Shown: positions 27,537 through 37,685, counted from the first letter of the stretch. The stretch: 64,000 nucleotides of DNA from Natronocalculus amylovorans (GCF_023638035.1 NZ_JAKRVX010000003.1:186001-250000), one strand, 5' to 3'. Notes: generated from the sequence alone by a model not told the origin. Made by a program: numbers and translations.

Positions 27537-28214
27537 TTATATTGACTGGGTCCGGAGGCGATCGAGAATTGATAGTGTTCCATCAAAGTATGACTCATCG
27601 ACAACCGTTTCTGCAGCCGCTTTTGCCTTCTCATCGGCGTTTGCAACTGCATATGAATCCCCTGCAGTGTTGAACAGTGACACATCGTTTTCGCTGTCGC
27701 CGATCGCCACAAACTCACTCGGATTTAGATCAAGAATGTCACAGATCGCTTCAAGCCCTGCGCCTTTCTCCACACCGGGTGTTTTGACGTGGAATGCGTA
27801 GCCGGTATCAACTACTTCAAGACCGAACTCCGCTGCAACGTCTCGAAGCAGTGACTCATCACCGTCGATCGATACGGCAATCTCGGTCTCTCGCCAGCGG
27901 TTCGTTGTATCGACATCGCCGTAGCCAAGATCACCGCCACGATCAAGAAACTCTCTCACTGCGTTTGCAGCACGATCGGGATCACCGGTAAACCGAATCG
28001 TGTCACCTGCATACACAACCCCGCCATTCTCTGCAATCACGTGTTCTGGAATACCAAGGAAATGACAGAGCGCAACCGGATACGGAAACGACTTTCCAGT
28101 CGCAATAACGATCGGCGCATCCCAACGTTGGAGCGCTCCAAAAAGCCGTGGATCGATCGTGTGCTCCGGTGTTGTTAGTGTACCATCAATATCCAGCGCG
28201 AGCGGTGGAACCAT
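27537..28214 (-). CDS. pgp: Phosphoglycolate phosphatase (archaeal HAD type)
   Basis: 225 residues of the HAD superfamily with a C2 cap. Motif I LALDIDGTLT, motif II VIATGKS, motif III KGAGLEAI and motif IV AIGDSENDVSLF are all present. This length and order fit archaeal phosphoglycolate phosphatase, which removes 2-phosphoglycolate. Divergent from dhaK, with about 127 bases between. Confidence 0.87.
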   Translation of the reverse strand: MVPPLALDIDGTLTTPEHTIDPRLFGALQRWDAPIVIATGKSFPYPVALCHFLGIPEHVIAENGGVVYAGDTIRFTGDPDRAANAVREFLDRGGDLGYGDVDTTNRWRETEIAVSIDGDESLLRDVAAEFGLEVVDTGYAFHVKTPGVEKGAGLEAICDILDLNPSEFVAIGDSENDVSLFNTAGDSYAVANADEKAKAAAETVVDESYFDGTLSILDRLRTQSI

Positions 28215-28341
28215 GTTCGATCATCGGCGGCGATCGGGAAAAACAGCGTTGATTCACGAGGTATATCAAATAATTGTTCTCTACAACAGTAAGAATAAAA
28301 AATAGAACTATCTGGTATCGGGTCCCATAGTACTGTGGATC

Positions 28342-29337
28342 ATGAAGAAGTTAATTAACGATCCGGAAGATATCGTCGATGAGATGCTCGAAGGGATGGT
28401 TTTGGCGTACCCAGATCGGCTTCGCCGCCTCGACGGGACAGAAGTGCTCGTCCGGGCAGATGGTCCGGTCGATGGCAAAGTCGGACTCGTTTCCGGTGGC
28501 GGTAGTGGTCACGAACCAACCCACGCAGGCTACATTGGTGATGGAATGCTCGATGGAGCCGCTGCAGGACAGGTATTCACCTCTCCAACCGCAGACCAGC
28601 TGAGTGAGATGGTCAAAGCCTGCGATGCAGGTGAGGGTGTTCTCAACATCGTGAAAAACTACGAAGGCGATGTGATGAACTTTGATACCGCAGCTGAGAT
28701 GGCTGCAATGGAGGATATCGAAGTTGAGCAGGTTGTTGTTGATGACGACGTTGCAGTCGAAGATTCGTTGTATACCTCCGGCCGCAGAGGTGTCTGTGGA
28801 ACGATTCTTGTTCACAAAGCAGCTGGTGCAAAAGCAGCAGCCGGCGGCGATCTTTCGGAAGTTAAAGCCGTTGCAGAGAAAGTAATTGAAAACACGGGGA
28901 CAATGGGAACTGCACTTACTTCCTGTGTCACGCCAGACAAAGGCGAACCAACATTTGATCTTGGTGAAGACGAGATCGAACTCGGTATCGGTATCCACGG
29001 CGAGCCAGGGACCGAGCGCACAGACATGATGAGTGCAGATGAGATCACAACACACCTCACCGAAAAGGTCCTTGAGGATCTTGCTCTCGATGACGGACAA
29101 GAAGTGATGACGATCGTCAACGGGATGGGTGGCACGCCACTAATGGAACTCTTTGTTGTCAACCGGAAACTCCAAGAAATTCTTGGTGAACACGGTCTCG
29201 AAACATGGGATAGCTGGGTTGGCGACTACATGACCTCGCTCGATATGATGGGCTGTTCGGTCACCGTCTGTGCGGTTGATGATGAGCTCAAAGAACTTCT
29301 TGGCGCACCAGTTGACACACCAGCGCTAAAACAGTAA
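28342..29337 (+). CDS. dhaK: Dihydroxyacetone kinase, DHA-binding subunit DhaK
   Basis: 331 residues. GSGHEPTHAGYIG near the N-terminus and GIGIHGEPGTERTD contain the conserved His that binds dihydroxyacetone covalently as a hemiaminal. DhaK with DhaL and phosphorylated DhaM makes dihydroxyacetone phosphate at the expense of phosphoenolpyruvate. First gene of dhaKLM. The convergent ptsI/ptsH pair supplies Enzyme I and HPr. Confidence 0.95.
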   Translation: MKKLINDPEDIVDEMLEGMVLAYPDRLRRLDGTEVLVRADGPVDGKVGLVSGGGSGHEPTHAGYIGDGMLDGAAAGQVFTSPTADQLSEMVKACDAGEGVLNIVKNYEGDVMNFDTAAEMAAMEDIEVEQVVVDDDVAVEDSLYTSGRRGVCGTILVHKAAGAKAAAGGDLSEVKAVAEKVIENTGTMGTALTSCVTPDKGEPTFDLGEDEIELGIGIHGEPGTERTDMMSADEITTHLTEKVLEDLALDDGQEVMTIVNGMGGTPLMELFVVNRKLQEILGEHGLETWDSWVGDYMTSLDMMGCSVTVCAVDDELKELLGAPVDTPALKQ

Positions 29338-29388
29338 CCCAGCATCGAATGCCACAACTACATTATTTATGAGGACGAAGACACAGCT

Positions 29389-30105
29389 ATGAGCGACGAG
29401 GAACAGCGGGAGGCCGTTTTGATGGCGATCGATCGTGTCGCAACGCGAATGCAAGATGAGAAGTCACATCTCACTGATCTCGACTCCGCAATTGGTGATG
29501 CTGACCACGGTGCAAACCTTGCCCGTGGGTTTACTGCCGCAGCAGAGGCAGTCGAGGGGAGCGAGGATGACGTTGATGAGATTGTAAAAAAGATTGGCGT
29601 AACACTGATTTCAAAAGTCGGTGGTGCATCCGGGCCGCTGTATGGCGGTTCGATTATGAGTGCAAGCCAAACCCTCTCAGAGGAGGGTCTCACCGCTGAG
29701 ACCTCGATCGCGTTCGCAGAGGCATATTTAGAAAAGGTCCTTGACCGTGGTGGGGCCCGTGTGGGCTCAAAAACGATGGTTGATGCACTCACACCTGCAG
29801 TGCACACCTACAAGAAATCGATCGAGGTTGATGAACTTCCACCAGTAACTGCACTTGCGAAGGCAGTTGCAGCAGCAGAGCGAGGTGTCGCATTTACCGT
29901 TCCGATTCGTGCGGAGAAGGGACGCGCATCGTTCCTTGGTTGGCGCTCAGTTGGTCATCAAGACCCCGGTGCAACGTCAACGCTCTTTATTATGCAAGAG
30001 CTGCTCGCAACCGCAGAAAAATTCACCGAGGGCGAGACCGATGTCGATGCGCTTGCGCCAAGTGAGCCTGACGTTGATCCAGATGACGACGGGGGAGACG
30101 AATGA
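29389..30105 (+). CDS. dhaL: Dihydroxyacetone kinase, ADP-binding subunit DhaL
   Basis: 238 residues. The Mg-ADP site GDADHGANLARGF lies near residues 36-48 and SKVGGASGPLYGG follows, both diagnostic. The C-terminal GWRSVGHQDPGATST is also conserved. An acidic tail ends the protein. DhaL holds ADP as a phosphoryl carrier that DhaM recharges. Overlaps dhaM by ATGA. Confidence 0.95.
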   Translation: MSDEEQREAVLMAIDRVATRMQDEKSHLTDLDSAIGDADHGANLARGFTAAAEAVEGSEDDVDEIVKKIGVTLISKVGGASGPLYGGSIMSASQTLSEEGLTAETSIAFAEAYLEKVLDRGGARVGSKTMVDALTPAVHTYKKSIEVDELPPVTALAKAVAAAERGVAFTVPIRAEKGRASFLGWRSVGHQDPGATSTLFIMQELLATAEKFTEGETDVDALAPSEPDVDPDDDGGDE

Positions 30106-30491
30106 TCGGTCTTGTTGTTGTCTCCCATAGCAGTAAAGCCGCCGAGGGAATCTGTGAGATTGCAGCACAGATGGCTGGTGGTGCAACGATCGAACCAGCT
30201 GGTGGGGATGGTGAGGGTGGTATCGGGACTTCTGCGCCGCGGATTCAAGATGCGATCGAGACTGTTGATGATGGCGATGGCGTTGTCATCCTTGTTGACC
30301 TCGGCAGTGCGGTGATGAACGCAGAGCTTGCGATCGAGATGGCAGAGACTGAGTCGGATGTTGTGATCGCTGATGCACCAGTGTTAGAGGGTGCACTTAA
30401 CGGCGCAGTTGAAGCCTCAAATACAAAAGCGACTGTCGAATCAGTGGTTGAAAAAGCCGAAGACGCACGAGAGTATCACAAAGTCAACTAA
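30102..30491 (+). CDS. dhaM: PTS-dependent dihydroxyacetone kinase phosphotransferase DhaM (EIIA-type)
   Basis: 129 residues, only the mannose-EIIA-like domain of DhaM. The phosphorylatable His9 lies in VVVSHSSKAAEGICEIA, and VVILVDLGSAVMN is the second conserved block. The longer bacterial DhaM adds HPr and EI-like domains. Here those functions are separate genes, ptsH and ptsI, immediately downstream on the opposite strand. Confidence 0.94.
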   Translation: MIGLVVVSHSSKAAEGICEIAAQMAGGATIEPAGGDGEGGIGTSAPRIQDAIETVDDGDGVVILVDLGSAVMNAELAIEMAETESDVVIADAPVLEGALNGAVEASNTKATVESVVEKAEDAREYHKVN

Positions 30492-30510
30492 ACGGCAATC
30501 ACGTCTTCTG

Positions 30511-32226
30511 TTATTTTTCTATTTCAAGCGCGGCCCGGACTTCCGTGTGCGTTTCACACGCGAGCACCGTCTCTGCAAGCTCTCTTGCAGCCGCTGTGTC
30601 TGTGTCTTTCACTGCTTGTTTTACCTCCGGAATCGTGACCGCACTCATACTCAGCTCAGAAAGGCCCAAGCCAATCAATAGCTCCGTAAGAGTTGGATCA
30701 CCGGCCATTTCACCGCACATTCCGACCCATGCATCATTGTTTTCTGCGGCCGTCGTTGTATGATCGATCGCTCGCAGTACTGCCGGTGCGAGTGGGTCTT
30801 GATACGAGTCCATCCGGTCGAGATCACGCTGCGCGGCAAGCACGTATTGAACCAGATCGTTCGTTCCGATGCTTAAGAAATCGACACGCTTTGCAAATGC
30901 GTTCGCGAGAAAAACAGAGCCAGGTGTTTCGATCATCACACCAAGTTCTGGAACACGCGCAGTGACTCCCTCAGCATCGAGGGCAGTCTGCACGCGTTCA
31001 ACACGATCGATCGCAGCCGCAAGCTCTTCGACGGTTGAAACGAGCGGAAACATCACCGCAATCGAGTCACCGACATCAGTCGCGGCGACACGGAGGAGTG
31101 CACGAAGCTGTGTTTCGAATAGGTCTGTGTGTTCCTCAAGTGAGAGCCGGATTCCACGTGCCCCTAAAAATCCATTCTCTTCGGGGTCGAGCGAGAGATA
31201 CGGAATCGGTTTATCCCCACCGATATCTGCGGTTCGAATAATCACATGGCCATCGTTGTTTGCACATCGATCGGCAAACTGTGAACAGACCTCGTAGTAT
31301 GCCTCGAACTGTTCATCCTCCGTTGGTGGTGCATCCCGATCGAGAAACAGAAACTCCGTTCGAAAGAGCCCAACACCGTCGGCTCCTGCTTTGACGGCGG
31401 GGGGTGCTTCGGCTGGCGTTCCAAGATTACCTGCGACCTCAATTGGGACCGAATTAGCGGTCGTTACTGATGAGTTGGTTACCGCTGCGGTTGTCTCCGC
31501 TTCGTACTGTTTGATCGCTTCCCTGTCAGGCCCAACGATGATTGTCCCTCCGTTTCCATCAACGACAACGGTCTCTCCCTCTGTAACTGTCCGAAGATCG
31601 TCACCAACACCAACAACGGCAGGAATCCCAAGCGATCGAGCGATGATCGCTGCATGCGATGTTCGGCCGCCTTTTACGGTCGCCACACCTGCAATTGATT
31701 CCGGCGAAAGCTGTGCGGTATCACTTGGGGTGAGCAAATCGGCAAACACAACACTTCCATCGGGAAGTGCCGAGAGATCAGTGCGCTCTGCACCCCTGAG
31801 AATCCGAATCAGTCGATCGCGAACATCTCGCAGATCGTCTGCTCGCTCGGCCATCATCCCATCCATCGCCGAAAACTGTTTGATCGGCCCAGCGAATGCC
31901 TCCCGAACCGCGTTCTCTGCGACCACTCCGGATTCTACAGCCGTTTTGACTGCGGATTCGATCTGTGGATCTTTGAGGAACTGTTTGTGTGCCTCAAACA
32001 CGTTCGCTTCTTCATCACCGACGCGTTCACGTGTCCGATCGCGCTCAGTTTCTACCTCTTCGATCGCAGTATTCCGAGCAGTTTCAAATCGCTCAAACTC
32101 AACAGCAGGATCATCCGAAGGCTCCTGTGCAGTGTCCGCAGAGACGGTGCTCTCACGCTCATACCAAATAACTGTCCCAACACCTGATCGCGGGGTTGCT
32201 CCAACCCCTGTGAGCTGTTTTGCCAT
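30511..32226 (-). CDS. ptsI: PTS Enzyme I (PEP-protein phosphotransferase)
   Basis: 571 residues. The phosphohistidine motif GGRTSHAAIIARSLGIPAVVG, the PEP-binding FRTEFLFLDRDAPP and IRTADIGGDKP, and the C-terminal PELGVMIETPGSV and CGEMAGDP are all intact. It takes phosphate from PEP and passes it to HPr, then DhaM. The start is 1 base downstream of the ptsH stop, so the two form one unit, convergent with dhaKLM. A long open frame on the opposite strand is a codon-bias shadow. Confidence 0.95.
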   Translation of the reverse strand: MAKQLTGVGATPRSGVGTVIWYERESTVSADTAQEPSDDPAVEFERFETARNTAIEEVETERDRTRERVGDEEANVFEAHKQFLKDPQIESAVKTAVESGVVAENAVREAFAGPIKQFSAMDGMMAERADDLRDVRDRLIRILRGAERTDLSALPDGSVVFADLLTPSDTAQLSPESIAGVATVKGGRTSHAAIIARSLGIPAVVGVGDDLRTVTEGETVVVDGNGGTIIVGPDREAIKQYEAETTAAVTNSSVTTANSVPIEVAGNLGTPAEAPPAVKAGADGVGLFRTEFLFLDRDAPPTEDEQFEAYYEVCSQFADRCANNDGHVIIRTADIGGDKPIPYLSLDPEENGFLGARGIRLSLEEHTDLFETQLRALLRVAATDVGDSIAVMFPLVSTVEELAAAIDRVERVQTALDAEGVTARVPELGVMIETPGSVFLANAFAKRVDFLSIGTNDLVQYVLAAQRDLDRMDSYQDPLAPAVLRAIDHTTTAAENNDAWVGMCGEMAGDPTLTELLIGLGLSELSMSAVTIPEVKQAVKDTDTAAARELAETVLACETHTEVRAALEIEK

Positions 32227-32227
32227 C

Positions 32228-32503
32228 CTACTGTGATTCGTCTACGGTTTCTGTCAGTACGGCCTCAAGCGCATCCAAGACCGCCTCTGCATCGTCACCG
32301 TCAGCCACCAACTTCACACTATTGCCGCCTTTTATACCGAGTCCAGTGACTGCAAGCATGCTATCTGCGGCAACTGCGGGCCGCGACTCATCAACTGGCT
32401 CAACAGTAACGCGCGCCTCATACTCGCCCGCAGTTTCAACAAACTTTGCTGCTGGCCGTGCATGCAACCCATCTTCGGGAACAACAGTAACAACTCGTTC
32501 CAT
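32228..32503 (-). CDS. ptsH: Phosphocarrier protein HPr
   Basis: 91 residues. The phosphorylation site is His14 in VVPEDGLHARPAAKFVE. The later TGLGIKGGNSVKLVADG is the usual ligand face; the regulatory Ser46 region reads SMLAVTGLG. It carries phosphate from Enzyme I to DhaM. It lies 52 bases downstream of the transducer gene on the same strand. Confidence 0.94.
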   Translation of the reverse strand: MERVVTVVPEDGLHARPAAKFVETAGEYEARVTVEPVDESRPAVAADSMLAVTGLGIKGGNSVKLVADGDDAEAVLDALEAVLTETVDESQ

Positions 32504-32555
32504 GTATGAGCCATGGTGCTACCACCAATTATACTTAGCCTGAATTCTCACCGCG

Positions 32556-35252
32556 CTATTCGGCCTGCTGTTGTTTATACAGTGACAACTGCTGTTCAAT
32601 CTGCGCATTGAGCCGATCAAGACCTTCTTCAACACCTCGTGTCTGAATGTCATCATATGCGTTTGCGACGATCGTTCGAACCGTATCAAATGGGCCAATC
32701 CGAGCACCTTGTGTACCTGTTGTCCGATCGCTCGCCAGCAGCTGCTCGATTGCAACCTCATAACCTGGATTTGTCTCAAACCAGCCATCTGTTTCGAGCA
32801 TGTTGACTGTGTTCTTATTCACTGGTAGATAGCCTGTTTCGCGGTGCCATCGAGCCTGTTGCTCCGGCTCTGCCAACCATGAAAGGAATTCACCAGCTGC
32901 CGCTTGTTCCTCGGTTGGTGCCTCATTCGATACCCAAAGTGAGCCACCACCAACGACCACACCAGTCCGGTCACCTGCCGCAGGAAGTGCGCTGACGCCA
33001 AGAGAGAACGGAACGGAATTCCGTATCGATCCGAGCGATGAGGCTGACGCAATTAGCATCGCAGCCTGTCCGTTTATGAACGCATCCCGCGCTGCGCCAC
33101 GAGCTTCAATACCGGGATTATCGTATAAGCCATCCGCCTCAAGCGACTGCCACCATTCATACAGTTTGTAGGCTGGCTCGCTGTTGAAATACGCCGTCCT
33201 GGCAGTGCCAGCATGCCCGTTTTCTTTGTCTACAAGCGGTTGGTCTGCAGCGGCCATCCACTGTTCAACGAACCACGAGTAGTTTGCGAACGTGATCCCG
33301 CTGTCTGCGTTGGTGTTTGAGACGATCGATTCAGCGGCCGATCGTACCGCAGCAAACGTCTCTGGAGGATGTTCTGGATCTAACCCTGCGTCTGCAAATA
33401 GCGTTTCATTGTAACAAAGGACTGGCACTGAGGAATTAAATGGCAGCGAGTGCAGTTGTCCATCAGTCCGGTAATAATCAACAATTGGATCCAGATACTC
33501 TTTCGTTGCACCTGATGGCAAAAGCGCCTCAACTGGCGTGAACCGCCCGCTGTCGACTGCTTGGGCGGTTCCAATTTCGTAAAACTGTGCAAGCGTTGGC
33601 CCCGACCCGTTTTCAACCGCAGTCAACGTCATATCAAACGTATCACGATAACTGCCCTGTGAAACGGGAGTGATATCTATCTCTTCTGCCTGTGCGGAGA
33701 ACTCACGGGCGAGCGATTCAAGCAATACGCCCTTTTCGCCACCCATTGCATGCCAGAACTCAACGTTCGTCTCACTGTCCGTGGTTTGTTTTTCAGTGAG
33801 GGTAAACTCGGAGAGGCGTCGATCAAGAGCAGTTGTTCGCTCGATGAGTGTTGTAACGCTTGTTGAGACTTCAGAGACTGCGGTTGCATGGCTACCCATC
33901 GTTACCGAAACCTCTGCTGCTCGATCGGTCGTTTCTGCGGCAAGTTCATCTACATCTTCAACCATCGCGGCCGCCTCCTGTAGCGAGCTGGCTTGATCAT
34001 CTGTGGCTTCGCTTATTTCTTGGACACCAACGTTCGTCTCTTCGATCTCATCTGCAATCTCTTTGAACGTTTCTGCAGCGGTATCAACTGTCTCGACGCC
34101 TTTTTCTACTTGGTCTGCAGTCGTTTGCATCTCCGTAAGCGTCTCAGCGGCTTCTGTTTTGACAGCGTCGACTGCTTGTGTGATTTCTGTTGCGGCTTCC
34201 TCTGCGTCCTCCGCTAATGATTTGACCTCTTCTGCAACGACCGCAAACCCGGACCCTGCGTCTCCGGCGCGTGCGGCTTCGATCGACGCATTGAGCGCGA
34301 GAATGTTTGTCTGTCCTGCAACGTCGGTAATAAACGATGCGCTCTCTTCGATCGCTTCAACTCGTTCATCAAGCGTTTCGATCGATTCAAGCACTCGATC
34401 AGTTCGACTTGAGATCTCTGCCAGCTCTGTGCTTGCTTGGATTGCAGCATCTCTCCCTGCAGACCCTTTCTCAGCGACGGCTGACGATGTTGTGGCAACC
34501 TCCTCTGCGGATGAGGCAACCTCTTCGGTTGCTGCAGAGAGCTGTCTAATCTCTCCACCCAATTCCGCGATCATCTCACTTTGGTCGGTCATGTCCGTGG
34601 CGATCGAATCGACTGCAGCCGTTGCATCATGACTCGCTTGCTTGATTGAGCCGATCCGATCGCTGACACGCCCTGTCGCACCGTTAACTTGATTCCCAAA
34701 TCCAGCCACGTTCGTAACTGTCTCTTGATATGATTCAAGCAGTACATTGAGTGCCTCTACTGCGTCCGAAGCATCCTCAGTTGTATATGTTTCCTCAGCA
34801 CGCGCAGTGAGGTTCCCCTCGGCTGCAGCTTCCATCACCGCGGTTACTGCCTCAAGCGCATCCGAGGCGTCCGAATCTACTGACTGCTCCGTTAATGTAC
34901 CTTCACTTGTGGACGCATCGGCTCCAGCGATATCTTGGCCTACAGTTAACCCATCAGCCGCTTGAGTACGGTCGCCCCCCTGTCCATTTCTATCCACGTC
35001 TGGCACGTCTCTTCTTTCTACTTCAGAGCTGTTCTCTTTCTGTCCATCGTTTGTGGATGTTCGAAAAAGACCACCAAAGAATCCCGCAGCAAGGCTGGCT
35101 GTGTTGGCTACGTCGGTTCCGTAGATCAATCCGTACCCAACAGAAACAACTGCGATCGCACCAACGAAAACGATCATCGCCCGGTAGCGCTTTCCTCGCC
35201 CAACATGTCCACGAGTATGAATATACGTCTCTCGTGTCCCGGAGATATACAT
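32556..35252 (-). CDS. Chemotaxis-type transducer fused to a UgpB-like solute-binding domain
   Basis: 898 residues. A basic N-terminus and one or two hydrophobic segments (about 25-45, possibly 48-63) are followed by an acidic linker and a HAMP-like region (about 130-180). A complete MCP signalling hairpin comes next, with the tip [17 protein letters not shown] near 314-330. From about residue 496 to the end is a substrate-binding protein fold beginning [12 protein letters not shown], with [15 protein letters not shown], most like the glycerol-3-phosphate-binding UgpB family. No signal, lipobox or membrane segment separates the two halves, so the binding domain should face the cytoplasm. It sits upstream of ptsH-ptsI and near glpK. 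Confidence 0.88.
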   Translation of the reverse strand: MYISGTRETYIHTRGHVGRGKRYRAMIVFVGAIAVVSVGYGLIYGTDVANTASLAAGFFGGLFRTSTNDGQKENSSEVERRDVPDVDRNGQGGDRTQAADGLTVGQDIAGADASTSEGTLTEQSVDSDASDALEAVTAVMEAAAEGNLTARAEETYTTEDASDAVEALNVLLESYQETVTNVAGFGNQVNGATGRVSDRIGSIKQASHDATAAVDSIATDMTDQSEMIAELGGEIRQLSAATEEVASSAEEVATTSSAVAEKGSAGRDAAIQASTELAEISSRTDRVLESIETLDERVEAIEESASFITDVAGQTNILALNASIEAARAGDAGSGFAVVAEEVKSLAEDAEEAATEITQAVDAVKTEAAETLTEMQTTADQVEKGVETVDTAAETFKEIADEIEETNVGVQEISEATDDQASSLQEAAAMVEDVDELAAETTDRAAEVSVTMGSHATAVSEVSTSVTTLIERTTALDRRLSEFTLTEKQTTDSETNVEFWHAMGGEKGVLLESLAREFSAQAEEIDITPVSQGSYRDTFDMTLTAVENGSGPTLAQFYEIGTAQAVDSGRFTPVEALLPSGATKEYLDPIVDYYRTDGQLHSLPFNSSVPVLCYNETLFADAGLDPEHPPETFAAVRSAAESIVSNTNADSGITFANYSWFVEQWMAAADQPLVDKENGHAGTARTAYFNSEPAYKLYEWWQSLEADGLYDNPGIEARGAARDAFINGQAAMLIASASSLGSIRNSVPFSLGVSALPAAGDRTGVVVGGGSLWVSNEAPTEEQAAAGEFLSWLAEPEQQARWHRETGYLPVNKNTVNMLETDGWFETNPGYEVAIEQLLASDRTTGTQGARIGPFDTVRTIVANAYDDIQTRGVEEGLDRLNAQIEQQLSLYKQQQAE

Positions 35253-35311
35253 ATGTTGTGGTCACACGAATTAACGAATAAAATTATGTCTCCAGTTATT
35301 GACACTGATAA

Positions 35312-36499
35312 TCATTTTTTCACGTCAGTATTTGAATATTCAGTCAATTTGTTGAAGACAATCGTGGGGAATTGAAACTCAATTTTAGATGGTGGGCGAC
35401 CGATGTCCGATTCTCGCTCTGCTTGGATGCGTTTGATAATTCCCACTTCAGCTAGCTCGTACAGGAACCGCTCAACCGTTGTCGGCGATAAATCAATACT
35501 GCGTTTCGAAATTGCACCTGTTGCTGTCCCAACGCTTGATCGGTCATCTTCCCTGAGCGCAATAAGCTCCCGGAGCACAGCACGCCGGCTCTCTGATACA
35601 GAGAGAACTTGTCCAAGTGCAACACATGGTTGTGGAACTGAGTCCATTCCTGTTTGTAAATGCTCGTCCAAAATCCGTTCTGAGCCTTCCGTTTCTGCAA
35701 CTACTGCGGCACTGAATACCGCAGCTAATGCATCATGGGCGTCTCCCGTAGCCCATGTTGCAACTGTTCGGAGCTGTTCGTGTGAGAGCGCATTCCGAAC
35801 AAGTCCATTGGAGAGTCGCGTTGTCAGGATCTCTATTAGGGCATGTGTTTGGTACCGATCGAGCTGTTTTGTGAGTAGCTGTTCCATCTCACAATCGATC
35901 ATCTCCGGTGCTCTTCGTCCAATCAATGTGTACGAAATCGACTCTTCGAAGTCTGAAAGCTGGCTTTGAAGTGTAGCGACCGATCGTCTTTTAGATTCGT
36001 CAACATGGTCGATTGCAATGACCGCTCCTGCGGTGGTTGGTTGGAGCCAGGAAGCAAGCTGATCGTAGATTGTGTCTGTCCCTATCCCATGTTTTGGAAC
36101 CTCGTTTTCGACAAGTTGGTCCAGTATTGTATGATAGAGCGAAAACTGCGTTGTTGCCTCCCGACTGTCAACATAGACAAAATCAATGGGATTTATTGAG
36201 TCGACTCGTGTCGTCGTATATATTGGCGCCGTTTGCTGTCTCCGGAGTCGTCGGAATCCACTGAACAATGCGGTTACAACCGCACTTTTACCACTTCCTT
36301 TTGGTCCCCATAAATACAGATTCTCAGGCTGCTCGCCGGTAAATGCCGGCTCGTAGACATCTAGTAGCTGTTCAAGCAACGATCCGCGGCCTGTTGGATC
36401 TGTTAGATGGTAGACTGGGCTGAGTTGGTCATATTCAAGCACTAATCGCGGGCGAGTTTCGATCTGTCTTCGCCGTGCAATTCGTTCGTCGATGTTCAT
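35312..36499 (-). CDS. Orc1/Cdc6-like AAA+ ATPase with winged helix
   Basis: 395 residues. Walker A GPKGSGKSAVV (around residue 68), Walker B-like VIAIDHVDE (around 162) and a C-terminal winged helix (SPTTVERFLYELAEVGIIKR). Similar in plan to Orc1/Cdc6 initiators but divergent. Haloarchaea carry many such paralogues, some at replication origins and some orphan or regulatory. No run of origin recognition boxes is visible nearby. It lies between the transducer and the glpK-linked permease, all on the minus strand. Confidence 0.78.
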   Translation of the reverse strand: MNIDERIARRRQIETRPRLVLEYDQLSPVYHLTDPTGRGSLLEQLLDVYEPAFTGEQPENLYLWGPKGSGKSAVVTALFSGFRRLRRQQTAPIYTTTRVDSINPIDFVYVDSREATTQFSLYHTILDQLVENEVPKHGIGTDTIYDQLASWLQPTTAGAVIAIDHVDESKRRSVATLQSQLSDFEESISYTLIGRRAPEMIDCEMEQLLTKQLDRYQTHALIEILTTRLSNGLVRNALSHEQLRTVATWATGDAHDALAAVFSAAVVAETEGSERILDEHLQTGMDSVPQPCVALGQVLSVSESRRAVLRELIALREDDRSSVGTATGAISKRSIDLSPTTVERFLYELAEVGIIKRIQAERESDIGRPPSKIEFQFPTIVFNKLTEYSNTDVKK

Positions 36500-36574
36500 C
36501 GGTTCCGTTGTATCTACTGTTGTTTCGAAGTCACAAACTGGTCACCTTTCTGTACGGTATGTTGTAGTCTCTGC

Positions 36575-36595
36575 TCTGATCATATTTTGATCAGA
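36575..36595. promoter_or_regulatory. Perfect 8-5-8 inverted repeat upstream of the Orc1/Cdc6-like gene
   Basis: TCTGATCA-TATTT-TGATCAGA. It lies 75 bases upstream of the ATPase start on the minus strand and 75 bases after the permease stop. It could be an operator, an initiator-binding site or part of the permease terminator. It is not T-rich enough to call a terminator. Confidence 0.45.
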
Positions 36596-36669
36596 ATGAC
36601 TGCGGGTTCCGTTCGCTGTACCGGTGCGGTGCAGAAAGGAGAGCCGAGATGTGCTGTGCTGTGATTCGA

Positions 36670-37683
36670 TTATGGTGCCCCAGGTACCCACACCGCGGTG
36701 TCGAAGATTCCAACAAGTGCAAACACTGCAATGAGGAACGTCCCGAAGACAATTGCTGCTGCCGGTGGATCAACGTGTGTATCTCCATGGGCGTAGAAGA
36801 TGCGTTGGAAGAACTCACCAAAGAGTCCTGAGACGAACCCGAATACGGCTCCGACAATCACAGCCACAGTCACATCACCAAACGTTGCAAATGCTGCAAG
36901 CGCTGCGGTGCTCGCTGGTAACGTAATATGATGCGTCACTGGGATCTTCTCGACACCACAGTTCAAGAAGACAAGGCTTGCAGCGCTGATTCCGAACGCT
37001 AAGAACGGGCTGCCTGTCTCAAGTGCAATAAACGCTCCAAGTACACCAACAAAGAAACTCATCAATCCGACACCCGCCCACTCATACTGGTGTGGAAGCC
37101 ATGGTTCCACGAGCAATCGGCCAGTCCCATCCGTCTGCTCATTCTCAAACGGTTCCATATCAAGATAGCCATCACCCTCCGGCTCTCCAATGATATCATA
37201 GCCAAATGCTGCTCTGTGTGCTATTGCCGACAACACGACAGCGACCGCGATCGGATCCCACGGTAATCCAACACCTGCTGATATGGTTGTGATTACAAAC
37301 CCCAGAATCCCGAACAATCCACCGACAACAAGAACGTCTTTCTGATGTGTTCCGAATGCGTAGAGGATATTTTTCCCTTCATGATAGCCGAAATCGGTGT
37401 CGATATATCCCTTTTGTGCGGCGTATGCTGTTGCGGCCGCACCACCAGCGAAGGCGATGTGTGGACCAAAGACTGGGCCGAATGCGATCGCATCCGTAAT
37501 CATCACTGCCTCTTGTCCGCTTGCAATGCTTGCTGCTTCTCCGGCAATAACCATGAATCCCGTGAAGATGAATGCTGGAAGCGCACCCAGCGCCGCTCCA
37601 AATAGTCCGCCTGCGAATGCAGCGATCCACAGCTGCGGCTCAAAAAACGGCCCAAATTGGAGAACGACGAACTCACCAGCCAT
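36670..37683 (-). CDS. Multi-span membrane protein encoded next to glpK, candidate glycerol permease
   Basis: 337 residues with about 7-8 hydrophobic segments and a hydrophilic loop near residues 165-200 (GEPEGDGYLDMEPFENEQ). It is not an aquaporin (no NPA motifs). Haloarchaea usually carry this protein directly beside glycerol kinase, where it has been proposed as the glycerol transporter. That is inference from gene neighbourhood. It starts 2 bases after the glpK stop, so the two are translationally coupled. Confidence 0.75.
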   Translation of the reverse strand: MAGEFVVLQFGPFFEPQLWIAAFAGGLFGAALGALPAFIFTGFMVIAGEAASIASGQEAVMITDAIAFGPVFGPHIAFAGGAAATAYAAQKGYIDTDFGYHEGKNILYAFGTHQKDVLVVGGLFGILGFVITTISAGVGLPWDPIAVAVVLSAIAHRAAFGYDIIGEPEGDGYLDMEPFENEQTDGTGRLLVEPWLPHQYEWAGVGLMSFFVGVLGAFIALETGSPFLAFGISAASLVFLNCGVEKIPVTHHITLPASTAALAAFATFGDVTVAVIVGAVFGFVSGLFGEFFQRIFYAHGDTHVDPPAAAIVFGTFLIAVFALVGIFDTAVWVPGAP

Positions 37684-37685
37684 CT

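Noticed and set aside
31391-32236. 281-codon frame opposite ptsI
   Set aside because: Ser/Arg-rich antisense shadow; ptsI motifs are complete on the other strand.
35253-35340. A/T-rich gap beside the Orc1/Cdc6-like gene as a replication origin
   Set aside because: No repeated origin boxes can be seen, and the gap is too short.
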